DNA of 64,000 nucleotides. It comes from Aquabacterium humicola. Lineage in GTDB: Bacteria > Pseudomonadota > Gammaproteobacteria > Burkholderiales > Burkholderiaceae_C. Position numbers and translations under genes: made by a program. Shown here piece by piece: positions 9,325-17,302 of the stretch. The notes below the pieces were generated by a model, which saw nothing but the letters and a program-made list of their open reading frames with translations, had not been told where the DNA came from and made no database searches. The stretch is taken from contig NZ_JARGNB010000003.1 in NCBI RefSeq assembly GCF_030167915.1, positions 62,001 to 126,000 on the forward strand, read 5' to 3'. Positions within the stretch are counted from its first letter, which is position 1. Each line of letters opens with the position of its first letter.

Positions 9325-9603
9325 TCAGAAAGGCGCGGATTGCTCGTCGCTCGGGCTGACCCAGCGGATGGTCTTGCGAGTCTTCGTGCCGCCGCTCACC
9401 GCCAGCAGCTCGGCGGCGGAGAGCTCGCGCGGCCGGCCGGGGTCGTCCGTCAGGGCCTGGCGCGCAGCGTCGTGGCTCAGCCGGTGGCCCCGTGCGGCGG
9501 CCGTGTCGACCAGTGCGGCGACGGCGTCGCCGACGGAGCGCATCTGCATCAGGCGGCGCGCCAGCAGGGGGTCCGTCAGCAGGGATTCGATGGTGCTGTT
9601 CAT
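9325..9603 (-). CDS. Nif11-like RiPP precursor peptide, Cys-free core
   Basis: 92 residues from the second of two adjacent ATGs, which is six bases from an AAAGGA ribosome site; the first ATG at 9606 is also possible. The leader (about 72 residues) is predicted helical with TIESLLTDPLLARRL near the start and ELSAAELLAVSGG at its end. This is the usual Nif11-type leader ending in a double-glycine site. The predicted core after VSGG is the 20 residues TKTRKTIRWVSPSDEQSAPF, with three Thr, three Ser and no Cys. It is the obvious substrate of the neighbouring dehydratase and C39 exporter. Because there is no Cys, a lanthionine ring cannot form within this peptide. The cleavage site is inferred from the family rule. 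Confidence 0.85.
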   Translation of the reverse strand: MNSTIESLLTDPLLARRLMQMRSVGDAVAALVDTAAARGHRLSHDAARQALTDDPGRPRELSAAELLAVSGGTKTRKTIRWVSPSDEQSAPF

Positions 9604-9799
9604 CATGGGTCCTTTGCGGAAACGAAGATCCGGGACGTCCCCGGGGCCACGGGCCCTCGCTGTGTCGCGGGCGGGCCCGATTCGGAAGCCGCGGCCTCGA
9701 TGGCCCGCGACGCCTGCAAGAGGCTAGGCGAGCGGGCAGCGCCCGTCATGAGCCGGCGCTACCAGGGGCGGCAGCTTGTTCGCGCGCGTCGCGAAGTCA

Positions 9800-9815
9800 G
9801 GTGGTACGGGAGTAC
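9800..9815. promoter_or_regulatory. Perfect GGTAC/GTACC palindrome upstream of the RiPP precursor
   Basis: The sequence TGGTACGGGAGTACCA has perfect 6-base arms around a 4-base centre. It lies between the 33-residue peptide gene and the precursor gene, about 200 bases before the precursor start. It may be an operator for the nearby LuxR-type regulator, or a small hairpin in the transcript. No good sigma-70 promoter stands out around it. Function is inferred only from symmetry and position. Confidence 0.4.
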
Positions 9816-9839
9816 CAGACGCGGGCGCATGCAACCTGG

Positions 9840-9941
9840 TCAGAACATCGCGCTGATCACGCCGAACGACATCGCCGGGGCGACGAGGCCGAAGCACAGG
9901 ACGAAGGCGGCGGTGCACAGGTTGTCGAAGAAGGTGTTCAT
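9840..9941 (-). CDS. 33-residue hydrophobic peptide
   Basis: The ATG at 9941 has a good CAGGAG ribosome site eight bases upstream, and the frame closes after 33 codons. The peptide begins MNTFFDNLCTAAF and continues as one long hydrophobic helix with a second Cys, ending in VISAMF. It would sit in the inner membrane. It lies directly upstream of the RiPP precursor on the same strand and downstream of the LuxR-type gene. It has no leader-like acidic helix or double glycine, so I do not call it a precursor. An immunity or accessory peptide is possible. I recognise no family. Confidence 0.55.
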   Translation of the reverse strand: MNTFFDNLCTAAFVLCFGLVAPAMSFGVISAMF

Positions 9942-10060
9942 GGCGGGCTCCTGCTGCTGTTGCTGTTGCCGGTACGACAGTCGCGCCGGTCTGAGAACAA
10001 TGTAGGCAGCGGGTCCGCTACTTCCGAGACGAAGACTGCAAAGGCCGGCAGTGCGGTTTG

Positions 10061-10423
10061 TCACCATGCGCCGCGGCCGTAGCCGGCCTGGCGGGCCTGC
10101 ACGATGGCCTGGGCTCGGCGCGTGACGCCGAGCTTGGCGAAGATGCGCGCAACGTGGTTGCGCAGCGTGTGCGGGCTGATGCCGAGTTCGCTGCTGATCT
10201 GGCCGTTCGACTGGCCCCGTGCGATCAACTCCAGCACCTCGCGCTCGCGCGGGGATGACTGCGGCCTGTCGGTCGACGCGCTGGCCACGTGCCGGATCAG
10301 GAGCAGCCAGTTGGCAACGTTGGCGGCAGCGAAGGCCGTGCATGCCAGCGCGATCAGGCGATAGGCGAATGCCCGCCCGCGCTGCGGGTCGCCGAACCGT
10401 CGCAGAGTCCGTGCTGCCGCCAT
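10061..10423 (-). CDS. LuxR-type HTH regulator with a membrane segment
   Basis: About 120 residues from the ATG at 10423; the frame is open to 10576, and no start has a convincing ribosome site. Residues 20-46 are hydrophobic (FAYRLIALACTAFAAANVAN) and could form one membrane helix. The C-terminal 65 residues are a typical LuxR/GerE helix-turn-helix with SPREREVLELIARGQSN, IAxELGIS-like ISSELGISPHTLRNHV, and a final RRAQAIVQARQ helix. There is no receiver domain. It is the first gene on the minus strand before the 33-residue peptide and RiPP genes, so it is the best candidate for their regulator. It may be a shortened remnant of a longer protein, since the DNA just upstream carries gene fragments. 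Confidence 0.7.
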   Translation of the reverse strand: MAAARTLRRFGDPQRGRAFAYRLIALACTAFAAANVANWLLLIRHVASASTDRPQSSPREREVLELIARGQSNGQISSELGISPHTLRNHVARIFAKLGVTRRAQAIVQARQAGYGRGAW

Positions 10424-10535
10424 GCGGCGAGCACGCTGCGGCAGCTCAGGCCCCACTCGTCGACCGACGGACCCTCGACCAGGCTGCCGAAGTGCCTGAG
10501 CATCTGGAAGCTCGCTTCGGCACGCCGCCGAGGCC

Positions 10536-10985
10536 TTGCGAACCGGACTCGAACTCGTGAGGCTGCTCGAAGGCAACCGTCACCGCGGCCGCCTGACCAT
10601 CGCGCGCACGAACCTCATGCAGGCCTGGCTCGCCAGCGACGAGCCGGCGCAGGCGCGCGCGCTGGCGCTCATCGGTTGGCCGGAGGCGGCGGCCTACGCG
10701 AGCCGGGCGTCGTGGGCCGACGGCCTGTCGCTGCTGGCGGCGATGGAGCACCGCCCGCGTGCCAGCGCGATGCTGCGCGGTTATGCCGACGCCCCATATG
10801 CCGCCACGCAGAACACGCGCCAGGTCGCCGAAAGCATCACGGTGGAGCGCGCCGAACAGCTGGCGCGCCAATCGCTCGCCGCGGGCGAGTTCAAGCGCCT
10901 GAAGGCCGAAGGCGCGCTGCTGCGCGATGCGGACATCGCGGCGATCGCGTTCGGCGAGCGCGACGAGGGCACGCCGGCCTCCTGA
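10536..10985 (+). pseudogene. C-terminal fragment of an ATPase/TPR-type regulator
   Basis: 149 residues. The text WADGLSLLAAMEHRPRASAM and the closing EFKRLKAEGALLRDADIAAI match, from memory, the C-terminal end of large AfsR/NB-ARC/TPR regulators common in Burkholderiales. The expected DNA-binding, P-loop and first TPR parts are missing upstream, where the divergent LuxR-type gene sits. There is no good ribosome site at the ATG. I therefore read it as the 3' remnant of a larger gene. It could be expressed as a small protein, but nothing shows that. Confidence 0.5.
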
Positions 10986-10998
10986 GCGCGCCAGACGC

Positions 10999-11316
10999 TC
11001 AGCGCGCCGCGGCCCATTCCCGGTCCAGCCACCGGCCGAGCCAGTGGCCGATGGCCCGCCTGCGCCGGGCCGGCCGCTCGTCCACGGCGCGCTCCCAGCG
11101 CTCGACGCCCGCCTCGGCATCGCACGGCGAGGCCAGGGCGAATCCGTGCCGGCGCATGAAGCCGGCCATGCGCAGGTTCCCGGCCAGCACGTTACCGTAC
11201 AGCCAGCCCAGGCCCGCCGCGCGCGCCGCTTCCAGCAGCTGTTGCATCAGCTCGTCGGCGACGCCCCGGACGCGGCAGGCATCGCTGACGCAGATCGCGA
11301 ATTCCGCGGCGTCACC
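10999..11316 (-). pseudogene. Truncated GNAT acetyltransferase fragment
   Basis: The readable part covers the second half of a GNAT fold. AEFAICVSDACRVRGVADEL resembles the acetyl-CoA-binding motif A (strand 4 and helix 3), and GNVLAGNLRMAGFMRRHGF resembles motif B. An ATG at 11247 would give only 82 residues and would start inside motif A. Upstream in the same frame there is no usable start, and a stop appears at about 11371. The N-terminal half of the domain is missing, so this is most likely a broken gene. It adjoins the other gene fragment here and suggests past deletion or insertion. Confidence 0.55.
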
Positions 11317-11521
11317 TCGGACGTGACGGCCGGGCCGCGCCCTGCTGCCCGCTACCTGCTTCCTTGACCGTCATTTGCAAGCCGCCCACAATCGTTCGGC
11401 GCCGGCTGGGACCGAACACCAAGACAGTGCCTGTGGCCTCTCGGCTGGTGATTGCCCAGACGCTGCTGAAGGACGCGTCCGCAGCAGCGGCACCGCATTC
11501 ACGGCTCTAAGGACGCAGACC

Positions 11522-12130
11522 ATGTCCCTCAAGACCGTCGTTCGCGTTGGTGCGCGGTGCGCAGTACCGCTGTTGCTGGCCCTCGCGGCGCCGGGCATCC
11601 GAGCGCAGCAAGTGGCCATCGTGATCGACGTGGCGGGTAAAGCCGAGGTCGAGGAGAAGTCGGGCCGGCACCACCTCAGGCTGCTCGAGTCGCTGCCCGC
11701 CGGGACCCGCCTGAGCATCGGCCAGGCTTCGAAGGTGGACCTGCTCTATGTGAAGACGGGTGCCCAGTTCTCCGCCTCGGGTCCCAGCCTGGTGGAGTTG
11801 GCGCAGTCCGAGGTGACAGGCATCATCGGAACGATGCCGGTGCGGCAGCCGATCGCCGAAGGATCCGAACTGCGACTCAGGCGCGACAGAGTCGTTCAGG
11901 GCGGCATCGTGCTGAGAAGCCCGGACCCGCCCGCAGCCGCGTCGGTGGCCGCGCCGAAACCCTCCGAGCTGCAGCGGCGCAGGCCGCCAAAGGGCGCGCC
12001 CTTTGCGCGCCGCGTGGCCTATGCGCTCTGGCTCGAAGACGTCGGTGCACAGGCCGAAGCACGCGAGGCTTGGCGGCTCCTGGCGAAGGAGCGCCCTTCG
12101 GACGAAAGCATCGCCAGGCGCGCGCGGTGA
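11522..12130 (+). CDS. FecR-like periplasmic protein
   Basis: 202 residues from the ATG at 11522. Residues 1-28 form a signal peptide ending GIRAQQ. The next stretch (VAIVIDVAGKAEVEEKSG, then LRLLESLPAGTRLSIGQASK) has the pattern of a FecR/LysM-adjacent beta-rich domain as found in periplasmic partners of cyclases. The C-terminal 60 residues are helical (YALWLEDVGAQAEAREAWRL), like a single TPR unit. Its stop overlaps the next gene start as GTGA, so it is translated together with the CHASE2 cyclase. Joint periplasmic sensing is inferred from this pairing. The FecR label is moderately sure. Confidence 0.7.
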   Translation: MSLKTVVRVGARCAVPLLLALAAPGIRAQQVAIVIDVAGKAEVEEKSGRHHLRLLESLPAGTRLSIGQASKVDLLYVKTGAQFSASGPSLVELAQSEVTGIIGTMPVRQPIAEGSELRLRRDRVVQGGIVLRSPDPPAAASVAAPKPSELQRRRPPKGAPFARRVAYALWLEDVGAQAEAREAWRLLAKERPSDESIARRAR

Positions 12131-13920
12131 GCCGGCGATGGCTGCCCGCCGCCGGCGTTGAGCGCCGTCGATGGATAGTCGTGTTGCTGACCCTGCTGTC
12201 GGGCATGGTGATGCCGCTGCTGCCGTGGATGGAAGAGGGCGATCTGCGTTTGCTCGATGCACAGTTCGAAGCCCTGCGCCGCCAGCGGCATGCGACAGCG
12301 GACGACGCGATTGCCGTCATCACCATCGATGAGCCGACCCTTGCGGCCATCGCCGAGCCCTTGCCCCTGGTGCACGCCCGCTTGGGCAAGGTGCTGGCCG
12401 GGCTGGCCAACGCCGGCGCGCGGGCCGTGGCGCTGGATGTCATCCTGCCCGAGCGCAGCTTCGACGCCCTGCTGCCGGGCAACGACCACGATCTGATCGT
12501 CGGCATGCTCGCGGTGCGGCGCGCCGGTGTGCTCGTGCTCGCCCGCACCGTGGATGAAGCTGGCCGCCCGCGTCCGCTTCACGCACCTTTCCTCGCGGCC
12601 GCCGGACCGGACGGCACGGGCCTGGCGCTGCTGCCGGTGGACCGCGACGGCGTCGTGCGCCGATTCGACGAAAAGCTGGCTGAAGATGGCAGCGCGGTTC
12701 CGACGCTCGTGGGCACGATCGCACGACGGCTCGGCATGAAGCCCGACGCCGGGTTGATGGACTTCTCGCGCCGGGCGTCGATCCCGGTTGTCTCGCTGAA
12801 GCAGGTGCTCGATGCCCTGAGTCTCGGCAATATCGCGGAAATGCAGCGTCAGTTCGGCGGACGCATCGTGTTCATCGGCACGGCGCTGCCCTTCGTCGAC
12901 CGGCATCGGATCCCGCTGGCGGCCATGGGTGCCGACGGGGATCGCAACGCACCTGGCGTGATGATTCACGCCTGGGCCATGCAGGCCCTGATGGACCGCA
13001 GCCTGATCCAGCGGCTGCCGCCCGCGGCGGTGGCCGTGGCAGGCCTGGCTTGCGCCTTGAGCGCGCTGCTGGCCGTCACCGGGCTGCGCGCGCTGATCAC
13101 CATCCTTTCTTTCGTTGCACTGATCGTCGTTGGCTGCACGGCGCTGCTGGCGTTCGGATTCGAGGTGCCGACGCTCAGCCTGGTCGCCGTGGCGGTGGCG
13201 GCCGCGTTGGCTCGGATCGCATTCGAAACGATGGAGGAGATACTGGCGCGCAGGCGATTGCGCAGGGCGTTCGCCGGCTATGTGAGCCCGGCGGTGATGG
13301 ACGAGCTCGAGGCGGGCCGGCTCGACGGCATGAGCAGCGCGCGGCGCTTCCTGTGCGTCATGTTTCTCGACGTGCGCGGCTTCACCGGGCGCTCGGAGCA
13401 CGACGCCCCCGAGCAGGTGACGGCGGTGCTGAACGTGCTCTTCGAGCAGGTCACCGAGGTGATCCACCGGCATGGCGGCACGATCAAGGAGTTCATGGGC
13501 GATGGCGTCATGGCCTTGTTCGGCGCTCCGCAATCGCTGGCCGATCCGGTCGCGAGCTGCTTCGCGGCGGCGCGCGACATCGTGCGCGCGATGCCGGACA
13601 TCAATCGGCAGCTGACCTGGCGCGGGCAGGCTCCGCTGGACATCGGCATCGGTGCGGCCTGCGGCGAGGCCGTCGTCGGCCACATCGGCGCTGCGGCGCG
13701 CCATGCTTACGGCGCGGTGGGCGACTGTGTCAACGTCGCTTCGCGACTCGAGGGCCTGACCAAGGATCTGGGTTACCCGCTGGTGGTCTCGGAGGACATG
13801 GCGCAGCGCCTCGGCGGCGAGGGGCTGGCGGCGCTCGGTCGGCATGCCCTCAAGGGTCACAGCGCCGTTGCCGTGTACGGTTGGCGCCCGCTCGACGCGG
13901 GCCGCCAGCCCTCCGAGTAG
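12127..13920 (+). CDS. CHASE2-domain adenylate cyclase
   Basis: 597 residues from the GTG at 12127, which overlaps the previous stop by four bases. After a short cytoplasmic start there is one membrane helix (WIVVLLTLLSGMVMPLLPW), then a periplasmic CHASE2 sensor domain of about 290 residues (DDAIAVITIDEPTLAAI; RQFGGRIVFIGTAL). Three closely spaced membrane helices follow, then a class III cyclase domain. The catalytic residues are present: LDVRGFT and EFMGDGVMALFG give the two metal Asp, VNVASRLE gives the transition-state Asn and Arg, and the Lys/Asp pair (IKEF, VGDC) fits ATP as substrate. It should make cAMP in response to a periplasmic signal sensed with its upstream partner. Confidence 0.9.
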   Translation: MSRRWLPAAGVERRRWIVVLLTLLSGMVMPLLPWMEEGDLRLLDAQFEALRRQRHATADDAIAVITIDEPTLAAIAEPLPLVHARLGKVLAGLANAGARAVALDVILPERSFDALLPGNDHDLIVGMLAVRRAGVLVLARTVDEAGRPRPLHAPFLAAAGPDGTGLALLPVDRDGVVRRFDEKLAEDGSAVPTLVGTIARRLGMKPDAGLMDFSRRASIPVVSLKQVLDALSLGNIAEMQRQFGGRIVFIGTALPFVDRHRIPLAAMGADGDRNAPGVMIHAWAMQALMDRSLIQRLPPAAVAVAGLACALSALLAVTGLRALITILSFVALIVVGCTALLAFGFEVPTLSLVAVAVAAALARIAFETMEEILARRRLRRAFAGYVSPAVMDELEAGRLDGMSSARRFLCVMFLDVRGFTGRSEHDAPEQVTAVLNVLFEQVTEVIHRHGGTIKEFMGDGVMALFGAPQSLADPVASCFAAARDIVRAMPDINRQLTWRGQAPLDIGIGAACGEAVVGHIGAAARHAYGAVGDCVNVASRLEGLTKDLGYPLVVSEDMAQRLGGEGLAALGRHALKGHSAVAVYGWRPLDAGRQPSE

Positions 13921-13938
13921 CCGAGGGCTTCGCCGGAA

Positions 13939-15081
13939 TCAACAGGCCCAGGCGAAGCTCGTGCACATGTTGGACAACATGGTGCCCAGCCGCGAATCGA
14001 ACACGCTGCCACCCTGGTACATCGGCCCCGTTGCGGTGGACCCGTAGGAAACCACGGAGACCAGGCGGTTGGCATTGTTCTCGCTGGGTGTCGCCGTCGA
14101 CGAGGCGTAGCTTGCACGCAGGTTCAGCACCACGGCGCCGCCGCTGGAACCGCCCGACATGTCGGATCCCCACAGGCCGGTGCCGTTGGCGCCGGCGGTG
14201 GTCTGGGAGTCGATGCGGTGGTTGACGCTGCCGCTGTCGAGGTTGTTCGGATAGCCCAGCACCGTGACATGCCGGCCGACCAGAGAGGGGTACTGGTACC
14301 CCAGCCAGCCGGTGTAGTCGCCAATGCGGTAGCCGCTGCCGTTGCGGTTGAAGACGAGGAGTGCGTAATCGCCCGCATTGGGCACGCCGCCGCCGCCCGT
14401 GAACCACTGGTCGGTGGTGGTGGCCGTCGCCCAGCTGGTCCAGATGCCATACGGCGCTGCGCCGTTGCGGTAGCCGGGCGCGAACTGGAAGCTGCCATAC
14501 CAGCTGCCGCTGCCCGAGGCCACGCAGTGGCCCGCGGTGACGACGATGCCGGGCTTGATCATCGTGCCGGAGCGGACCGACCACTGGCCGCTGCCGGGCA
14601 CCTTCTCGAACCAGAGCTTGCCGGTGGCGCGCAGCGGGAAGCTGGTGTCGGCCTGAGCCGGATGAACCGCCGATGACGTGAAGTGCAAGCCTTGTGTGCC
14701 CACGGCGGCCGGCGCAACGAGCCCCAGCGCTTCATGCTGGGCGTCTTGCACGGGAGCGGGCTCGGCCACGCGCACCGCCAGGCCGGTCGCATCCAGCCCG
14801 CCGGGGTGGCCCGTCTCGCTGGCCTGGGTGACCGTCCGGCCGATGGCCGCGGCGGCGTTGTAGTCGAAGGCGCTGGCAGGCAACTGCTTGAACGTCGGCA
14901 TCGCGCTTTGCGCCCGCCAGTATTCCGGCTGCGAACGGGCTTGCGACAGGCTGGCCTGCCCGGCAGGCATCACCACGACGTCGAGCGACTTGGGTGGGGG
15001 CGCGGGTCGCGGGGGTACTGCGGCATGGAGCGAGCCCGCCATCAACAGCAGGGCGAAGGCGGGATGAGGCAGAGGGTGCAT
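13939..15081 (-). CDS. Secreted trypsin/V8-like serine protease
   Basis: 380 residues; ATG at 15081 with a GAGGA ribosome site. Residues 1-20 form a signal peptide. A propeptide-like region follows to about residue 150, then a chymotrypsin-fold protease domain. VVTAGHCVAS gives His185, NAGDYALLVF gives Asp238, and MSGGSSGGAVV gives Ser313, the complete triad with the usual GxSGG context. Two Cys near the C-terminus (NMCTSFAWAC) could form a disulphide. The protein is probably exported and self-processed. It is convergent with the cyclase gene, with 18 bases between the two stops. The substrate is unknown. Confidence 0.88.
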   Translation of the reverse strand: MHPLPHPAFALLLMAGSLHAAVPPRPAPPPKSLDVVVMPAGQASLSQARSQPEYWRAQSAMPTFKQLPASAFDYNAAAAIGRTVTQASETGHPGGLDATGLAVRVAEPAPVQDAQHEALGLVAPAAVGTQGLHFTSSAVHPAQADTSFPLRATGKLWFEKVPGSGQWSVRSGTMIKPGIVVTAGHCVASGSGSWYGSFQFAPGYRNGAAPYGIWTSWATATTTDQWFTGGGGVPNAGDYALLVFNRNGSGYRIGDYTGWLGYQYPSLVGRHVTVLGYPNNLDSGSVNHRIDSQTTAGANGTGLWGSDMSGGSSGGAVVLNLRASYASSTATPSENNANRLVSVVSYGSTATGPMYQGGSVFDSRLGTMLSNMCTSFAWAC

Positions 15082-15288
15082 AGGACGGTTCCTCGACGGT
15101 GGTGGGGTGTCGCCCTTGCGCGTGGTATTCGACTCCACGCACGACGTTCGACGGGGCCAGTGTGCGAAGCCGACCCCCTTCCTGTCGTTGATGTCCAGCA
15201 CTGCCGTGCCAGCGCAGATGTCACGCCGGGGAAGTGAACTGCTTCCGCGGGCAGGGACCTCGACCCGGCGTCGCGGGACAATGCGGCG

Positions 15289-15504
15289 ATGGATCCCCAC
15301 GACTTCGAGCAACGCTTGACCGACCTGGAGGTCAAGGCCACCTTCACCGAAGACGCGCTCGATCGCCTGAACGAGGTGGTCATCCGGCAGCAGCGGCAGA
15401 TCGATCTGCTGATGCGCGAGCTGATGGAACTGAAGCGCCAGCCCGCGTCCGATGGCCTCGACACCTTGCGCAGCCTGCGCGACGAGTTGCCGCCGCACTA
15501 CTGA
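15289..15504 (+). CDS. slyX: SlyX family protein
   Basis: 71 residues. The pattern RLTDLEVKATFTEDALDRLN followed by VVIRQQRQIDLLMREL is the standard SlyX coiled coil, and the ending ELPPHY is characteristic of the family. SlyX is a small cytoplasmic protein often found near slyD in gamma-proteobacteria; its role is not well defined. It stands alone here, divergent from the secreted protease. There is no strong ribosome site before the ATG. Confidence 0.9.
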   Translation: MDPHDFEQRLTDLEVKATFTEDALDRLNEVVIRQQRQIDLLMRELMELKRQPASDGLDTLRSLRDELPPHY

Positions 15505-15775
15505 ACCGCCAAGCGAAGCGCCTCGTACCCGTTGTCTGTCGGGCAACTCAACCGCTGCGCACCATGTACCGCCGTAGCTGCCTGCAGCACGGCAGTGCGG
15601 CGCAGGCAGTCTTGCCGCGCTGGCCGCCGCGTGGCAGCATCGTCGCCACGGCGCGAGCAGGGCGCCGCCGGATCCGCGGAAAGGGCTGAGCCCACCTGTC
15701 GACGCATCTGTCCGTCGTTCCCACCCCTGTGCGGCCTGACCGTGCGGATCGCAGGCGCATCGCATGGAGGTTCCT

Positions 15776-17302
15776 ATGAACGACCGCCCCACGGGCACGC
15801 GCGCGACGCTGCCCGAACACCCCGACACCGACCAGTTGCGCCGCCAGGCGCGCGAGTTGCTGCGCGCCTGGCGGTGCGGCGAGCCCAGCGCGCTGGCGCG
15901 CGCCACGCCGTACGCGCTTCCCGCACTGCCACGCCTTGCGCACGCACAGCTCGTGCTGGCGCGCGAGCTGGGTTTCGCGAGCTGGCCGAAGCTGTTGGAT
16001 GAGATCGAGCACCGGCGCGCGCTGGCGCTGCACGACGAGGCCTTCGTCGAACGCGTGCTGGTACTGGCGCTGGGCCGGGGCTACGCCGCGCCCCGGCCGG
16101 CGCAGGCGCTGGCACTGCTGCAATCGCGCCCGCGGCTGCGCCACGCCGCGCTGCGGCTGGTGCAGGGCGATGCGGATGGCGTCGACCCGCGGCATGCGCT
16201 GCCGCCGTGGCATGCGCCGCCCCTGGCGCTGGTGGCGTTCTCATCGCTGGCGACTCTCGACGACGCTCAAGACGCTGCGCTCTGCGCCGCAGCCGACAGG
16301 CTGCTGGCCGCTGGCGCCGATGCCAATGCCGGCCTCATCGACCCGGCCTTCACCGAGCGCCCGCTGCCCGTGCTCTATGGCGCGGTGGCCCGCGCGCGCA
16401 GCGCCGCACTGGTGCTGCGGCTGCTGGCGGCCGGCGCCGACCCGAACGACAACGAGTCCCTGTACCACGCGGTGGAGCAGGACGATCGCCGCATCGTCGC
16501 CGCGCTGGTGGCCGCCGGGGCGCGCTGGCCAGGGACCAACGCGCTGTTCCGCCAGCTCGACTTCGAGCCTATCGCGCATCTGCAGCAGGTGCTCGAACTC
16601 GGCGCAGATGCCGACGAATTGTCATCGAGCATCGGAACGCGCCCGTTGCACCACGCCGTGTCGCGTGGCCGGTCTCTCGCTCACCTGCAACTTCTGGTGC
16701 AGCATGGCGCCGACATCGCCGCGACCGACAGCCACGGCCACACGCTGGCCTGGCACGCGGCACGCGCCGGTCGCACCGACGTGCTGACCTGGCTGGCGCC
16801 GCTGGGGCAGAAGCCGCCCGACGGCGTCGTGGACCGCTTCCTGGCCGCCTGCGCCGCGGCCGACGAATCCACAGCGCGCGCGCTGCTGGCACGGCAGCCG
16901 AACCTGATCACCAGCCTGGCGCCCTGGCAGCGCACGCTGCTGCCCGAGCAGGCGCAACGCGGCGCACTGGCTTCGGTGCAACTGATGCTGGCCTTGGGCT
17001 GGCCCGTGGACGTGCCCGGGCCGTGGCAGGCCAGTGCACTGAACCAGGCCGCGTTCCGCGGCGACTCGGCGATGGTCGCGCTGCTACTGCGCCATGGCGC
17101 GCACTGGCACGAAAGGAACGGCTATGGCGGCGACGCGCTGGGCAGTTGCCTGCACGCCGGCTGCAATGAGCCCGTACCCGGCGGCGACTACGCCGAGGTA
17201 CTGCGTCTGCTGCTCGCCGACGGTGCACCGTCGCCGGAGATTGATGACCACTTGCCCGACGAGATGGCCGCCGTGGTCGAGGGCCTGGCTGACGCGCGCT
17301 GA
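15776..17302 (+). CDS. Ankyrin-repeat protein
   Basis: 508 residues from the ATG at 15776, which follows GGAGG at good spacing; an ATG four codons earlier lacks one. The first 70 residues are helical (QLRRQARELLRAWRCGEP; LARELGFASWPKLLDEIE), a module often seen at the N-terminus of bacterial ankyrin proteins. The rest holds several ankyrin repeats, such as RLLAAGADPNDNESLYHAV, TRPLHHAVSRGRSLAHLQLL and ALNQAAFRGDSAMVALLLRH. No signal peptide is present, so it is likely cytoplasmic and mediates protein contacts. No enzyme motif is visible. It is flanked by gene-poor DNA on both sides. Confidence 0.85.
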   Translation: MNDRPTGTRATLPEHPDTDQLRRQARELLRAWRCGEPSALARATPYALPALPRLAHAQLVLARELGFASWPKLLDEIEHRRALALHDEAFVERVLVLALGRGYAAPRPAQALALLQSRPRLRHAALRLVQGDADGVDPRHALPPWHAPPLALVAFSSLATLDDAQDAALCAAADRLLAAGADANAGLIDPAFTERPLPVLYGAVARARSAALVLRLLAAGADPNDNESLYHAVEQDDRRIVAALVAAGARWPGTNALFRQLDFEPIAHLQQVLELGADADELSSSIGTRPLHHAVSRGRSLAHLQLLVQHGADIAATDSHGHTLAWHAARAGRTDVLTWLAPLGQKPPDGVVDRFLAACAAADESTARALLARQPNLITSLAPWQRTLLPEQAQRGALASVQLMLALGWPVDVPGPWQASALNQAAFRGDSAMVALLLRHGAHWHERNGYGGDALGSCLHAGCNEPVPGGDYAEVLRLLLADGAPSPEIDDHLPDEMAAVVEGLADAR

